Shown piece after piece: positions 8,031-16,931 of a DNA stretch of 50,409 bases. This DNA is from an uncultured Methylococcaceae bacterium (GTDB lineage Bacteria > Pseudomonadota > Gammaproteobacteria > Methylococcales > Methylococcaceae): the NCBI GenBank assembly GCA_903934875.1, contig CAIZPP010000040.1:1-50409 (forward strand), read 5' to 3'. Numbering within the stretch: the first letter of the stretch is position 1; every line of letters begins with the position of its first letter. The notes under the pieces are model-generated. The model saw nothing but the letters and a program-made list of their open reading frames with translations. It was not told the DNA's origin and made no database searches. The translations under genes and the position numbers were made by a program.

Positions 8031-8223
8031 TAATTTGATAGAAGAAGCCATGCGACTAAGTCACGCAAAAAGTGAGCGTGAAGTCGTTAATCTTGCCTTG
8101 CGAGAATTCGTTTTCCGTCACAAGACCAAAAATATCCTCGATTTGGTGGGGCAGGACTTGATAGACCCCGATTATGACGTTCGTGCAGTCAGGGCAGGAA
8201 TGAATCGTGATCTTGGTCGATAG
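8005..8223 (+). CDS. vapB: VapB-type antitoxin
   Basis: A 72-residue protein beginning MNTHIVLDDNLIEEAMRLSH, with the ribbon-helix-helix pattern of VapB antitoxins followed by KSEREVVNLALREFVFRHKT. The C-terminal part should wrap around and inhibit the toxin; the N-terminal part should bind operator DNA for autoregulation. It overlaps the downstream vapC start by 17 bases, the usual arrangement for coupled translation. Confidence 0.85.
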   Translation: MNTHIVLDDNLIEEAMRLSHAKSEREVVNLALREFVFRHKTKNILDLVGQDLIDPDYDVRAVRAGMNRDLGR

Positions 8224-8620
8224 TTCGGTTTGGATTGACCTTCTGAGGAAAAAATCGACACCACAAATCCAACGATTACGCGATCTATTGCAATATAATC
8301 AAGCCGCTGTTGCACCGGTCATTTACCAGGAAATTCTGCAAGGGGCATCTTCCCACGAAAATTTCACACGGTTGCGCGAGTATTTTAGCAGCCTGCCATT
8401 TATTCTACCTCTCGATCCCATCGGCACATACGAAAATGCCGGTGAACTATATGCTCGCTGTAGACGATCCGGCATTACCCCGCGCAGTCCGCATGATTGC
8501 CTAATAGCCTGTATTGCCATTGAACACGGAGTTCCATTGCTTCATGATGACAGAGACTTCGAGGCTATAGCCCGGGTCGAGCCTAGATTATTTTTGGCTG
8601 GGATTCAAGAAGTGATTTAG
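8207..8620 (+). CDS. vapC: VapC-type PIN-domain ribonuclease toxin
   Basis: A 137-residue PIN-domain protein with a GTG start preceded by AGGAA inside vapB. The acidic metal-binding residues are present: Asp5 (MILVDSSVW), Glu42 (IYQEILQG), Asp97 (SPHDCLIA) and Asp114/Asp115 (LLHDDRDF). The family cleaves tRNA or rRNA; the specific target cannot be read from sequence. All catalytic positions are intact, so the toxin should be functional. The Roc-COR-TIR gene starts only 28 bases after its stop, so transcription may continue. Confidence 0.88.
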   Translation: MILVDSSVWIDLLRKKSTPQIQRLRDLLQYNQAAVAPVIYQEILQGASSHENFTRLREYFSSLPFILPLDPIGTYENAGELYARCRRSGITPRSPHDCLIACIAIEHGVPLLHDDRDFEAIARVEPRLFLAGIQEVI

Positions 8621-8648
8621 CACTACTTTCCTATTGGAAAATTTAGCC

Positions 8649-11318
8649 ATGTCCGAACTTGCTTTGCGCTTGATTGAAGAAAACAAGAAAACCCGCGCTA
8701 CCTTCCTAGACCTTGGGAACTGTGGACTGACCGAAGTGCCGGAGGAAATAGGAGAGTTGGTTTGGTTGGAAGGCATTGCATTTTCTATGGATTGGCGGGT
8801 TTGTGATGGGAATAGATCGTATCAGATAAGGTCTAGCAATCAAGGCAAACTTAACGAAATTGGTCAGTTACCCGATTCCTTTGCTAACTTAATTAACCTC
8901 AGGAATATATGGTTGAGTGGTTACCCTAACATATTCGATCTTCATGATTTGACTTTGCTAGATCGACTAGAACGGTTGCAGATTTTAGATATTTCTCAAA
9001 CAAAAGTTTGCAATCTAGAGCCTTTGGCTGGATTGTTTGCTATTCAAACATTAAATATATCAAATACACAGGTAACTAATCTCTCCCCTATTCTGCAATT
9101 GATAAAAAAAGGGATACATGTAAGATGGGAAACAATGTCAATGGAAAGCGAAGGAATTTATGTCAGCGGTTGCCCTCTGAAAATCCCGCCATCAGAAATT
9201 GCCTTCCAAGGTAACGCAGCCATCCTCCGCTATTTTGCCGAAAAACAACGATCCAGCACCATCAAAGTCCGCGAAGCTAAACTCTTGCTAGTCGGACAAG
9301 GCAAAGCGGGCAAAACGACGCTGAAAAGAAAACTGCAAGACCCCAACGCTGACATGCCAGCTCCTGGCGACACCACGCGCGGCATCGAAATCACCCGCTT
9401 GGATGAAACAATGCCGCAGACCGGCGAACCCTTGCGCATCAATATCTGGGATTTCGGCGGGCAGGACATCCAGCATTACGCCCACCAATTTTTTCTGACA
9501 GGCAGTTCGCTGTACGCCTTAGTGACCAATGAGCGCATCCAGGATTCCATGCATTTGCCTTATTGGTTGAACATTATCGAGATGCTCGGCAAGAAAAGCC
9601 CGGTACTGCTGATTCAAAATAAAGACGGTGGACATTGCCAAGCCTTGCGCGACGAGGCCGCGATTCGTGCGCGGTTTGGCAATGTCCATAACCGCGTGTT
9701 TAAGACTGATTTGTCGCAAGCCGCCTCCGAATCTGAGTTTGACGAATTGCGCCGGGAAATTGTCCATCAAGCCTCTTTACTCCCGCATGTCGAACGCGAC
9801 TATCTGGCTTCCTTCGTGGAACTGCGCGGCAAACTGGAAGCGGAAGCTGACCGTCAAACCCATTATCTGCGCTGGGCGGCTTATATCGCGTTGATGCCTG
9901 AATTATCCGAGGACTTGCTGCGCGATTTTGCCAATGCGTTGACGTTTCTGGGTGTCTGCCAGTATTTCCCCAACGATGCCTTGCTGTCTCAATTCGTGTT
10001 CCTGCGCCCAAAATGGATCATTGACGCGTTGTTTGCGTTATTGCTGCACCCCTCTTTGGAGGCCAAACGCGGGCATTTCTGCGAAAACGACACTTTCGAG
10101 ATTTGGCAAGGCGCGGGATGTCGGGGTATGCATGCACTACTGGTGCGGATGATGGAGGAGTTTGAATTGTGCTACCGGATCGAGGGTGGCAATCACGCTT
10201 ATATCCTGCCGCAGCGTTTGCCCAGTGAAAGTAAAACCTATGGCTGGAACGAACCCGGCGACACGCCGGTACAATACCGCTATAAATTCATGCCCAAGGG
10301 CATCCTGACCCGCTTGATTTGCCGTTTGCATGAACGCATTGAAGCTGACCCGGAACGGGGGCAGCGGGTCTGGTGCGACGCGGTGATATTTGCATTACCG
10401 GATGGCAAAGGCAGGGTGTTTGCCCGCGAGGTTTACAGCGAGAATACTATCGAGCTACGCGCCAGCGGGTATAAGCGGGCAGAAATGTTGAATGAGGTCA
10501 TCCGCAAAATGGACGACATTAACCGCGATGCCAAATACGATAACTTGCAAGTGGACAAGCTGGTGCCTTGTCCGTGTGAGGAGTGTGTGCGGGCAGAAGC
10601 ACAGGGGTTCCACGAATACGAAGCCTTGCTCAGGCGCATTGAGAAAGGCAAGGCCACATCTGAATGCAAAAAAAGCGGTGAAGATGTGTCGATAGACAAG
10701 ATATTCGGCAAATCGGGCGTGAAAAGACCAAGCTCCCCCCAAAGTGGTGGGTTTTATAACGAATCTCAAGCAACAACATTGAAAATCTTCATTTCCTACG
10801 CCCACGCCCAACGGGAGTATTTCCCGATATTCAAGGCCGACTTCACCCAATACGCTAAATTTCCCGGCTTGGACATCCAGGTATTTGGTGACAATGAAAT
10901 TCCCATCGGCACGGCTTGGGATGAGTTTCTGCAAGGCAAAGTCACTGATTGCGACGTGATGATTCTGCTGGTCAGCCAGGAATTCATCAATTCGCAGTAT
11001 ATCCGTGCACAGGAATTCGGCGCGTCGTTGGCAAGATTGCAGGCCGGACGGGCCTTGTTGATTGCCCCGATTTATTTTGCGCCCTGCCAGTTTGAATCGG
11101 ACGAGGAATTGGCCCGTTTGCAATTTTTCAAACCGCATGGCGATGGCTATGGCGAGGCGCAAAAGGGCAACGGTTTTTCCTATATCGACTTGGTAACATT
11201 TCGCAATACTGACGGACTGGCCATTCCCAACCCCAACCGCCTGCATTACATGATGGAACTGATGAATAAGCTGGGGCCGGAATTGCGGAAACTGGCGGGT
11301 AGGCTAGCAAGCCGCTAG
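8649..11318 (+). CDS. LRR-Roc-COR-TIR protein (bacterial Roco GTPase with TIR effector domain)
   Basis: An 889-residue protein; ATG 8649 is preferred over a TTG at 8634 because GGAA lies at suitable spacing. Order: leucine-rich repeats (about 1-185, e.g. LINLRNIWLSGYPNIFDL and LERLQILDISQTKV), Roc GTPase (about 205-390) with P-loop GQGKAGKT at 216-223 and switch II WDFGGQ at 267-272, COR dimerisation region (about 395-690), and a C-terminal TIR domain starting KIFISYAH at 712. Glu789 in YIRAQEFGAS sits where TIR NADases carry their catalytic glutamate. A ligand- or nucleotide-controlled TIR enzyme that depletes NAD+ or makes a cyclic signal is the natural inference, as in bacterial immune TIR proteins; it is not shown here. 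It follows vapBC by 28 bases and is bounded downstream by repeat element A2. Confidence 0.88.
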   Translation: MSELALRLIEENKKTRATFLDLGNCGLTEVPEEIGELVWLEGIAFSMDWRVCDGNRSYQIRSSNQGKLNEIGQLPDSFANLINLRNIWLSGYPNIFDLHDLTLLDRLERLQILDISQTKVCNLEPLAGLFAIQTLNISNTQVTNLSPILQLIKKGIHVRWETMSMESEGIYVSGCPLKIPPSEIAFQGNAAILRYFAEKQRSSTIKVREAKLLLVGQGKAGKTTLKRKLQDPNADMPAPGDTTRGIEITRLDETMPQTGEPLRINIWDFGGQDIQHYAHQFFLTGSSLYALVTNERIQDSMHLPYWLNIIEMLGKKSPVLLIQNKDGGHCQALRDEAAIRARFGNVHNRVFKTDLSQAASESEFDELRREIVHQASLLPHVERDYLASFVELRGKLEAEADRQTHYLRWAAYIALMPELSEDLLRDFANALTFLGVCQYFPNDALLSQFVFLRPKWIIDALFALLLHPSLEAKRGHFCENDTFEIWQGAGCRGMHALLVRMMEEFELCYRIEGGNHAYILPQRLPSESKTYGWNEPGDTPVQYRYKFMPKGILTRLICRLHERIEADPERGQRVWCDAVIFALPDGKGRVFAREVYSENTIELRASGYKRAEMLNEVIRKMDDINRDAKYDNLQVDKLVPCPCEECVRAEAQGFHEYEALLRRIEKGKATSECKKSGEDVSIDKIFGKSGVKRPSSPQSGGFYNESQATTLKIFISYAHAQREYFPIFKADFTQYAKFPGLDIQVFGDNEIPIGTAWDEFLQGKVTDCDVMILLVSQEFINSQYIRAQEFGASLARLQAGRALLIAPIYFAPCQFESDEELARLQFFKPHGDGYGEAQKGNGFSYIDLVTFRNTDGLAIPNPNRLHYMMELMNKLGPELRKLAGRLASR

Positions 11319-11414
11319 GTTTTGTTTCTTCTGACCATATATTTTTTTAACTTTTTGGTTGGTAGTAGGTTAAGCCTTGCTTCCTAGGCGTTAAAAAACG
11401 TATGAACCCGCACT

Positions 11415-11537
11415 TACAGCGTTTTCATCTTTAAAATGTAACTAAATAATGGACATTCATTTAACGTTAAAGTTAACAGAATGTCCCGCGCCATCATACC
11501 CACTATCAAGTAACTTTCTGATGTTGAAAACGCTGTA
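11415..11537 (+). repeat. MITE-like element, subfamily A (A2)
   Basis: A 123 bp element from TACAGCGTTTTCATC to GATGTTGAAAACGCTGTA, close to A1. Its central hairpin pairs ACATTC with GAATGT and TTAAC with GTTAA; relative to A1 one outer pair has changed from T-A to C-G. It lies 97 bp after the Roc-COR-TIR stop. Confidence 0.88.
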
Positions 11538-11561
11538 TGCTTCGGAACTGACTACACAACT

Positions 11562-11845
11562 GGGGTAAGCGTTCACCCCTACCGGAAATCCCCTCGCCCT
11601 ACAGGAGAGGGTTAGGGTGAGGGTTCTCAAAATCAAGGTTCTACAGATGCCCTCATCCCCAGCCCCTCTCCCGCAGGGCGAGGGGCACTGCCATTAAGTT
11701 AAGCCGTTCGTGGTGAGCCTGTCGAACCATGAACGGTTTAACTTGCAACATGTTGGGATTTACCGTTTACCCTTCGACAAGCTCAGGGCGAACGGAAAAT
11801 CCTTAACTTAATAGCAGTGAGGGCGAGGGGGTGAACGCTTACCCC
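11562..11845. repeat. Long inverted repeat of the CCCCTCGCCCT type, carrying a nested repeat
   Basis: Ends GGGGTAAGCGTTCACCCCT and GGGTGAACGCTTACCCC are inverted copies. Inside are inverted CCCCTCGCCCT / AGGGCGAGGGG arms separated by GGTTCTACAGATG. The same element lies in the opposite orientation at about 31317-31455. Here a second repeat (11693-11812), bounded by ATTAAGTTAAG and CTTAACTTAAT and containing TTCGACAAGCTCAGGGCGAA-type palindromes, has been inserted into it. Confidence 0.7.
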
Positions 11846-11856
11846 TTGTGATGGCT

Positions 11857-12750
11857 TTAGCCGCCGGCACTCCGCTCAATCGAGGGCAAGGCTGCCTTAA
11901 TGGCATTGACGGCACCGGAGGCAGTGAGGCGACGCAGTTGCGCACCCAGCGCGGGTTCGACCTTGCCTGCCGCCGTATTCGCCAGCGCAAGCTGGGCCAG
12001 CATGACAATTAACGGACCCCAGGGATCAACCGGGTGCCCCACGCCATTGATGATGACTGAGCCGCCGCCGTCAACACTGACGCCACCGATCACCGTTCCA
12101 ACAATCGTTCCATGCACTGACGGCGTGTTGAAAGCCACGTCGGAGCGCTCATAGAACGCGATGCCCAGCCCCACGGCCTTGGCCGGCACGGCAAGTGTGT
12201 CGCCGGTTGCCGTCCCTGCGCCATAGGCGCGCCATTGCGAGAACGGCTCGTTGGTGGATGGCACGGAGTGGGCGGCCACCAGCGTTTCGGGAAGCAGAGT
12301 CGGAACGATGCCCACCACGTTGGCCTGGCTGGTCAACGACGCATCGCTGGTGACAGTGACAAAGGTGTCGTCAATGAAGTCGCCTTTTACCGCCGAGAAG
12401 GCATCGTCGATAATGGCGGGGCCTCCGCCGTACAGGCCAGGCCCGCTGATGGGGAAATACCAGGCGGTGATGGTCAGCGGATTATCCCCCACCTGCACGG
12501 TCAAATCCCCGGCGGGATAGGTTTTCCCCTGGGTTCCGTCGGTGGCGCTCCAAAACAGCAATTGGGCCAGCCCCGTGGCGTTGTTGAGGGTATACTGCAC
12601 TTGATCGAAATGTGGCGGGGTGAAAGGCGTGTCCGCTACGGCATCGGACGGCGCAGGGTTGTTCACATCAATTTCAGCCGAGGCGTTGCGTGGCTGGCGG
12701 TGGTGTCCGCCGGGAAGATAGACTTTGTAATGCACGGTGACAAAAGGCAT
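11857..12750 (-). CDS. Conserved hypothetical protein
   Basis: A 297-residue protein starting MPFVTVHYKVYLPGGHHRQP behind GGGAGAAAGTCC. I do not recognise a family. There is no signal peptide or membrane helix. The N-terminal 170 residues look beta-rich (for example YPAGDLTVQVGDNPLTITAW), the middle is rich in Gly, Ala, Thr and Val (GTIVGTVIGGVSVDGGGSVI), and the last 60 residues look helical with many alanines. It stands alone between repeats, in a strand orientation opposite to both neighbours, so its context gives no functional hint. Ribosome site, length and codon structure support a real gene. Confidence 0.7.
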   Translation of the reverse strand: MPFVTVHYKVYLPGGHHRQPRNASAEIDVNNPAPSDAVADTPFTPPHFDQVQYTLNNATGLAQLLFWSATDGTQGKTYPAGDLTVQVGDNPLTITAWYFPISGPGLYGGGPAIIDDAFSAVKGDFIDDTFVTVTSDASLTSQANVVGIVPTLLPETLVAAHSVPSTNEPFSQWRAYGAGTATGDTLAVPAKAVGLGIAFYERSDVAFNTPSVHGTIVGTVIGGVSVDGGGSVIINGVGHPVDPWGPLIVMLAQLALANTAAGKVEPALGAQLRRLTASGAVNAIKAALPSIERSAGG

Positions 12751-13434
12751 GGACTTTCTCCCGAATAAGTTAAAAATAGCATTCGAGCTTGCGCAAGGCC
12801 CTCACTCGCAAGCTTTGACGGAACGATGGAGCAACCGGCTTGATGTGTGATGATGTCGGCGTTTCGCAAGTTTTAAGAAAAGTTGCTAGATTCCGCTATG
12901 AGATGTTTTTACGAATGGCCTTGCGTGACACTATAGTCAGCCAATTAATTGGTAATTGCAGTGAAATATTACCGAAATCGGTAAATTGTTGTAGCCGGGC
13001 TTAGGGCTAGGGCAACCGGGGCAGTTGCCTATCATTGGAAACCGCAAATTGGCGAGTGCAATCGGCGAAATGTTGCGCAAAACGCGGATCGGGCTTCGCT
13101 TCATCCGGGCTACGGCTTACTAAAGAACTAGGGGCAACAAAAACCAATGCGAATCACGAAATCTTTGTTTGCACTCCTAGGTAATTTTGTTTAAGTTATT
13201 GAAGGCGTTTAATGTTGCTTTACTAAAGCAACACCCTTAAAGATTTACGCAAAACATTTGCCAACACTGTTCGCCCCGGACCTGTCTAAGGGTGGGCGGC
13301 ATGCAAAGCTTCTTCATGCTTCGACAGGCTCAGCTCGAACGGGGCTTTGCGTAAGTCCTAACCCTAAACCTTAAACTCAATGAGTGCAAGGCTGGCCTTG
13401 TACGTCAATCAATCAACCAAGAAAGGTGAATATT
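12751..13434. other. Intergenic region with several palindromic repeats
   Basis: No supported gene. It holds a GTAGCCGGGC ... ATCCGGGCTAC inverted repeat (about 12991-13117), a perfect hairpin TGTTGCTTT-ACT-AAAGCAACA (13213-13233), and a TTTACGCAAA ... TTTGCGTAA inverted pair (about 13242-13355) enclosing a TTCGACAGGCTCAGCTCGAA palindrome. Promoters for the divergent genes at both ends presumably lie here, but I cannot place them. Confidence 0.55.
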
Positions 13435-14391
13435 ATGCACAAGAATTTATGTAATCTAATGGGCATTTTAGGCTTGTTGTTTAGCTTGACGGTTTCCGCA
13501 ACAACGCCTAGCCAACTCGTAGTATTTGGCGATAGCTTGTCGGATGACGGCAATTTGTCCGCCGTAGTCCCTCAATATGCTTTTTTAAACAGCCCGCCCT
13601 ATGACCACGGATTCAGCAACGGGCCTAGGGCTGTCGAGGTGCTTGCCGCCAAGTTGGGGCTGACGCTGAGCCCTTATTTTCCGTTTTACTACAAACTGAC
13701 TAGCGTTCCGGGGACCAATTTTGCGTTTGCGGGTGCGCTAGCTTATGACTCCCGTCCCCCTGCAACCCGCCTGCCGGACCTCGGCAATCAGGTGAGCGCC
13801 TTTCTCGCCACCTTCGGCGCAGCGGATGCAAACGCCCTGTATGTTGTCTACATTGGCGGCAATGATGTGCGTAGCGCACGGGATGCGGCGAGCAGGGCCA
13901 GCGCCGAAAGTATCATCCGTGCGGGGGTCAATGCCATAGGCAGCAATGTGCGCAAATTGCTCAGCGCAGGGGCGAGGACCATCATGGTCGTCAACGTAGG
14001 CGATGTCGGTGCCATTCCAGAAACCCGCCTGCTGGCACTGAGTAAACACCAGCCTGGCCTAATCTCGCGGACTACCGAGCTAGCGTGGGAATTCAATGAA
14101 GAGTTGGCGGAGAACATCCATGAGATTAAACGGCAGTCCAATGCCAGCTATGTGCTTGAATTCGACCAGTTTGGTCTTTCCCGGTATTTAACCAAAGAAT
14201 ACTTGGCTTTGGGCTTTACCGACAGCCAAGACGGTTGCTTTAGCAGTGTGACCTTCACGTTCAATGCCGGCTGCAACAACGGCTTGAATTTTGATGAGTT
14301 TTTGTATTTCGATGAAATCCACCCTACGGCGAGAACCAACGAACGCATAGGCAGGGCGCTCTATTCAGCCATTCCAGAGTTAACTCACTAG
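13435..14391 (+). CDS. SGNH/GDSL family esterase or lipase, secreted
   Basis: A 318-residue protein with start 13435 chosen for its AGGTG site and the signal peptide it opens (MHKNLCNLMGILGLLFSLTV, cleavage probably after Ser-Ala near residue 22). GDSL landmarks are all present: block I FGDSLSDDGN with nucleophile Ser34, block III YIGGNDVR, and block V DEIHPT with Asp293 and His296. The family hydrolyses carboxylic esters or lipids; the layout matches the phospholipase/lecithinase-like branch. The Anbu-like protease gene begins 18 bp after its stop, suggesting co-transcription. Confidence 0.88.
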   Translation: MHKNLCNLMGILGLLFSLTVSATTPSQLVVFGDSLSDDGNLSAVVPQYAFLNSPPYDHGFSNGPRAVEVLAAKLGLTLSPYFPFYYKLTSVPGTNFAFAGALAYDSRPPATRLPDLGNQVSAFLATFGAADANALYVVYIGGNDVRSARDAASRASAESIIRAGVNAIGSNVRKLLSAGARTIMVVNVGDVGAIPETRLLALSKHQPGLISRTTELAWEFNEELAENIHEIKRQSNASYVLEFDQFGLSRYLTKEYLALGFTDSQDGCFSSVTFTFNAGCNNGLNFDEFLYFDEIHPTARTNERIGRALYSAIPELTH

Positions 14392-14409
14392 CAACACACA
14401 AGGAAAATC

Positions 14410-15144
14410 ATGACGTATTGTGTCGGCATCCTGTTGGAGCAGGGATTGGTCTTCGCTTCGGACTCCCGGACCAATGCCGGTTTGGATAACATCGCGAAGT
14501 TCTGCAAGATGACGGTGTTTGAACGCCCCGGTGACCGGGTGATCACGCTGTTGAGTTCCGGAAATCTCGCCGGGACGCAGGCGGTAATCAGTCTGCTGAA
14601 GCAACGGGGCGAGGCCAGGGACAATTCATCCACACTATGGAATGTCAAAACCCTATTCGATGTCGCGGGTCTGGTGGCGGACACCATGCGTGACATCGAC
14701 CGTCGCGACGGTGCGTATTTGTTAGAAAGCGGTGGGTTCAACGCGTCTTTTATACTCGGCGGGCAACTGAGCGGCGAGCCGATGCGGCTGTTTAGGATTT
14801 ACGCTGAAGGCAATTTCATCGAAGCGGACCTGAGCACTACGCCTTATTTCCAGACTGGCGAGGCAAAATACGGCAAGCCGATTATTGATCGCGTCATCAC
14901 GCCTGGCACTAGCCTGGCTGATGCCGCCAAATGTGTGTTGGTTTCCTTCGATTCGACCATGCGCAGCAACTTGTCCGTCGGTATGCCCATTGATCTGATG
15001 TGCTACCAGCGTGACAGTCTTAAAATCCAGATGCGTCGCCGGTTCGACGAGGGCGATGCCTATTTCACCGAACTGAGCAATCAATGGAGAATAGGCGTAC
15101 GCGATGTATTCAGCCGCTTGCCTGAGCCTGAACTAGAAACCTAA
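14410..15144 (+). CDS. Anbu-type proteasome beta-subunit homologue (second copy)
   Basis: A 244-residue Ntn-hydrolase starting MTYCVGILLEQGLVFASDSR. Removal of Met would expose Thr2 as nucleophile, as in proteasome beta subunits and HslV. SDSRTNAG, GEAKYGKPIIDR and SFDSTMRSNLSVG match Anbu family signatures. Length and landmarks agree along the whole protein with the second Anbu gene at 46710-47444, so the two are paralogues. Anbu proteins assemble into open rings or helices and normally sit with ATP-grasp, alpha-E and transglutaminase genes; this copy instead follows a GDSL esterase by 18 bp, which is unusual. Its substrate is unknown. Confidence 0.88.
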   Translation: MTYCVGILLEQGLVFASDSRTNAGLDNIAKFCKMTVFERPGDRVITLLSSGNLAGTQAVISLLKQRGEARDNSSTLWNVKTLFDVAGLVADTMRDIDRRDGAYLLESGGFNASFILGGQLSGEPMRLFRIYAEGNFIEADLSTTPYFQTGEAKYGKPIIDRVITPGTSLADAAKCVLVSFDSTMRSNLSVGMPIDLMCYQRDSLKIQMRRRFDEGDAYFTELSNQWRIGVRDVFSRLPEPELET

Positions 15145-15195
15145 AAACAGCATTCAGCCATTGAAAATAAAGAACAATTCCTCCGCAAACTAGCT

Positions 15196-15248
15196 TGCCA
15201 AGCTGGGGCTTGGCGTTCCTTCCGGGAGCGCCAAGCACCAGCTTGGCA
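15196..15248. repeat. Palindromic repeat, CCAAGCTGG type
   Basis: Arms TGCCAAGCTGGGGCTTGGCG and CGCCAAGCACCAGCTTGGCA pair over 20 bases with one mismatch. The same palindrome occurs at 42931-42981. It lies between the convergent Anbu and VanZ-like genes, where it could act as a bidirectional transcription block, but there is no U-run. Confidence 0.8.
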
Positions 15249-15275
15249 TTTGGATGGGATGTTCTTTATCGGATA

Positions 15276-15683
15276 TCACAAACTCAAGCGGTCGGCCAAA
15301 AAATGGTCAACGACAGCAAGCCAGTGGCCTATGCGGGTATCCATGACAAACAAACCGATGACAACACCGATGAAATTGGCCAGCATGTCATAAGGGTCGT
15401 AGCTTCTCAAACCGCTGACCCCTTGTACAATCTCCAGCCCGATTCCCAGCGTGACCATGAATATGGGCCAGCGCCAGCGGCGGACGTGGCTCATGCCGAA
15501 CCAATACATCAAACCCGCGTAAGCGGTGACATGCTGGGCCTTGTCCCAACCAAAAAACGATGGCATTTGCGGTGGGCTTGGGGTAATGGAAAGCCAAACC
15601 ACTATCGCAACCATCATCCAGCCGATAGCCTGCCAGAACTTCTCATATTTCAGGCCGGTGGAAAAACTTGTTTTATGTGTCAT
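15276..15683 (-). CDS. VanZ-like small membrane protein
   Basis: A 135-residue protein starting MTHKTSFSTGLKYEKFWQAI, with about four hydrophobic segments: GWMMVAIVVWLSITP, HVTAYAGLMYWFGM, WPIFMVTLGIGLEIVQG and MLANFIGVVIGLFVM. The pattern GWDKAQHVTAYAGLMYWFG and LEIVQGVSGLRSYDPYDMLA is typical of VanZ-like proteins found widely outside glycopeptide resistance; no enzymatic role is established. Start 15683 is preferred to 15746 because the extra residues derive from repeat-rich sequence and GGAA sits before 15683. Confidence 0.8.
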   Translation of the reverse strand: MTHKTSFSTGLKYEKFWQAIGWMMVAIVVWLSITPSPPQMPSFFGWDKAQHVTAYAGLMYWFGMSHVRRWRWPIFMVTLGIGLEIVQGVSGLRSYDPYDMLANFIGVVIGLFVMDTRIGHWLAVVDHFLADRLSL

Positions 15684-15734
15684 GCGATTTCCAAAGTAAA
15701 GGCTAAGGATATGGTCGAAAACAACTTTCTTGTT

Positions 15735-15852
15735 GCTCGTTCCCAAGCTCCTGCTTGGGAATGGGGTTTTTTAAGCTCCATCTTCCCGAAGAACGGCCAA
15801 GCAGGAGCTTGCAAGCTAAGGGTTCCCAGGCCGGAGCTTGGGAACCAGCCAG
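15735..15852. repeat. Palindromic repeats, TTCCCAAGC type
   Basis: Inverted segments GTTCCCAAGCTCCTGCTTGG, CAAGCAGGAGCTTG and CCGGAGCTTGGGAACC form overlapping hairpins between holA and the VanZ-like gene. Intergenic, no coding signal. Confidence 0.65.
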
Positions 15853-15899
15853 ACTTCTTTCGGGAAGTTGTTTTTGACCAAAACCTAAAGCGTATTGGG

Positions 15900-16931
15900 T
15901 CAAACCGCGACAATCCCGGACACGGGAGTGCCGCCCAGACTTAGGCAAACATCCAGCAATGCCTCCCACGCATCGCCAGATTCCATGCCTTTGATCATCC
16001 TGTCGGCTTTGGCGCACAATAGCAAAGCCCGGTGTGCCTGGGCTAGCGTCAGCCGTTGCGCAGCGTTAGCCAAGCTGGATTTGCGTTTGTCCCAAACCTT
16101 TTCTTTCTGCCGGGCAAAAGCGGCATCTAGGCTTTCGCCGTTTTCCATCAGGTGGCTCAGCTTGCACAGCAGCCTGATGTCCCTGGCCAATGCCCATAAC
16201 ACCACAGCATTGGCTATGCCTTCCCCGCGCAATCCTAGCAACACCCGATGGGCGCGGGTAATCTGGCCTTGCAGGGCCGCCTCGGCCAAATCATAGACAT
16301 CATAGCGGGCGCTATCGGCCACCGCTTTGCGCATCCTATCATCACTGATTCGCGTTGCTCCGTAAAGGATGTGCAGCTTTTCAATTTCTTGCGCGGCTGC
16401 CAGCAGATTGCCTTCCACTCTTGCAGCAAGAATAGCCAGCCCTGATCGGTCAGCCAGCATGTTTTTGGCAACCATCCGCTTGTCCAGCCAAGCCATCAAG
16501 GCTGGCCCGGATAGCGGCCAAACCTGTATGAACAGCCCCTTTTTTTCCAGTGCCTGGAACCAGGCGGCTTTCTGGTCGGTGGCGGTCAATTTGGGCAAGC
16601 TAACGATCAGCACGGCATCGTCGGGCGGACGCTTGGCATAGCCCTCCAACACCGCAGCGCCTTCTTTGTCGGGTTTGCCGGGCAGGCGCAAATCGAGAAC
16701 CCTCGGTTCGCCGAACAAGGAAAAGGAGCCGCAAGCCTCCACCAAGCGTACCCAATTAAAGCCGCCGTCGGCATAAAACACCTCCCGGTCGATGAATCCC
16801 CGGTCGGCAGCGGCCTTGCGCACGGCATCTAAGGCTTCGTTTAGTTGCAGCGGCTCATCACCAGAGATGATATAAACCGGGGCGATGGATTTGCCCAAAG
16901 CAACCGGCAATTGCTCCAAAGACAGCTTCAC
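15900..16931 (-). CDS. holA: DNA polymerase III subunit delta
   Basis: A 343-residue protein, normal for HolA, starting with GTG (MKLSLEQLPVALGKSIAPVY) and containing the HolA pattern IISGDEPLQLNEALDAVRKA and a C-terminal DNA_pol3_delta domain (DDRMRKAVADSARYDVYDLA). Delta opens the beta clamp as part of the clamp loader during replication. Its start overlaps the stop of lptE (TGA within GTGA), the conserved leuS-lptE-holA order of gammaproteobacteria, so it is the last gene of that operon. Confidence 0.95.
   Translation of the reverse strand: MKLSLEQLPVALGKSIAPVYIISGDEPLQLNEALDAVRKAAADRGFIDREVFYADGGFNWVRLVEACGSFSLFGEPRVLDLRLPGKPDKEGAAVLEGYAKRPPDDAVLIVSLPKLTATDQKAAWFQALEKKGLFIQVWPLSGPALMAWLDKRMVAKNMLADRSGLAILAARVEGNLLAAAQEIEKLHILYGATRISDDRMRKAVADSARYDVYDLAEAALQGQITRAHRVLLGLRGEGIANAVVLWALARDIRLLCKLSHLMENGESLDAAFARQKEKVWDKRKSSLANAAQRLTLAQAHRALLLCAKADRMIKGMESGDAWEALLDVCLSLGGTPVSGIVAV

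Noticed and set aside
10434..10440. A TACAGCG match inside the Roc-COR-TIR gene as another element end.
   Set aside because: The match does not extend past seven bases and lies in conserved coding sequence.
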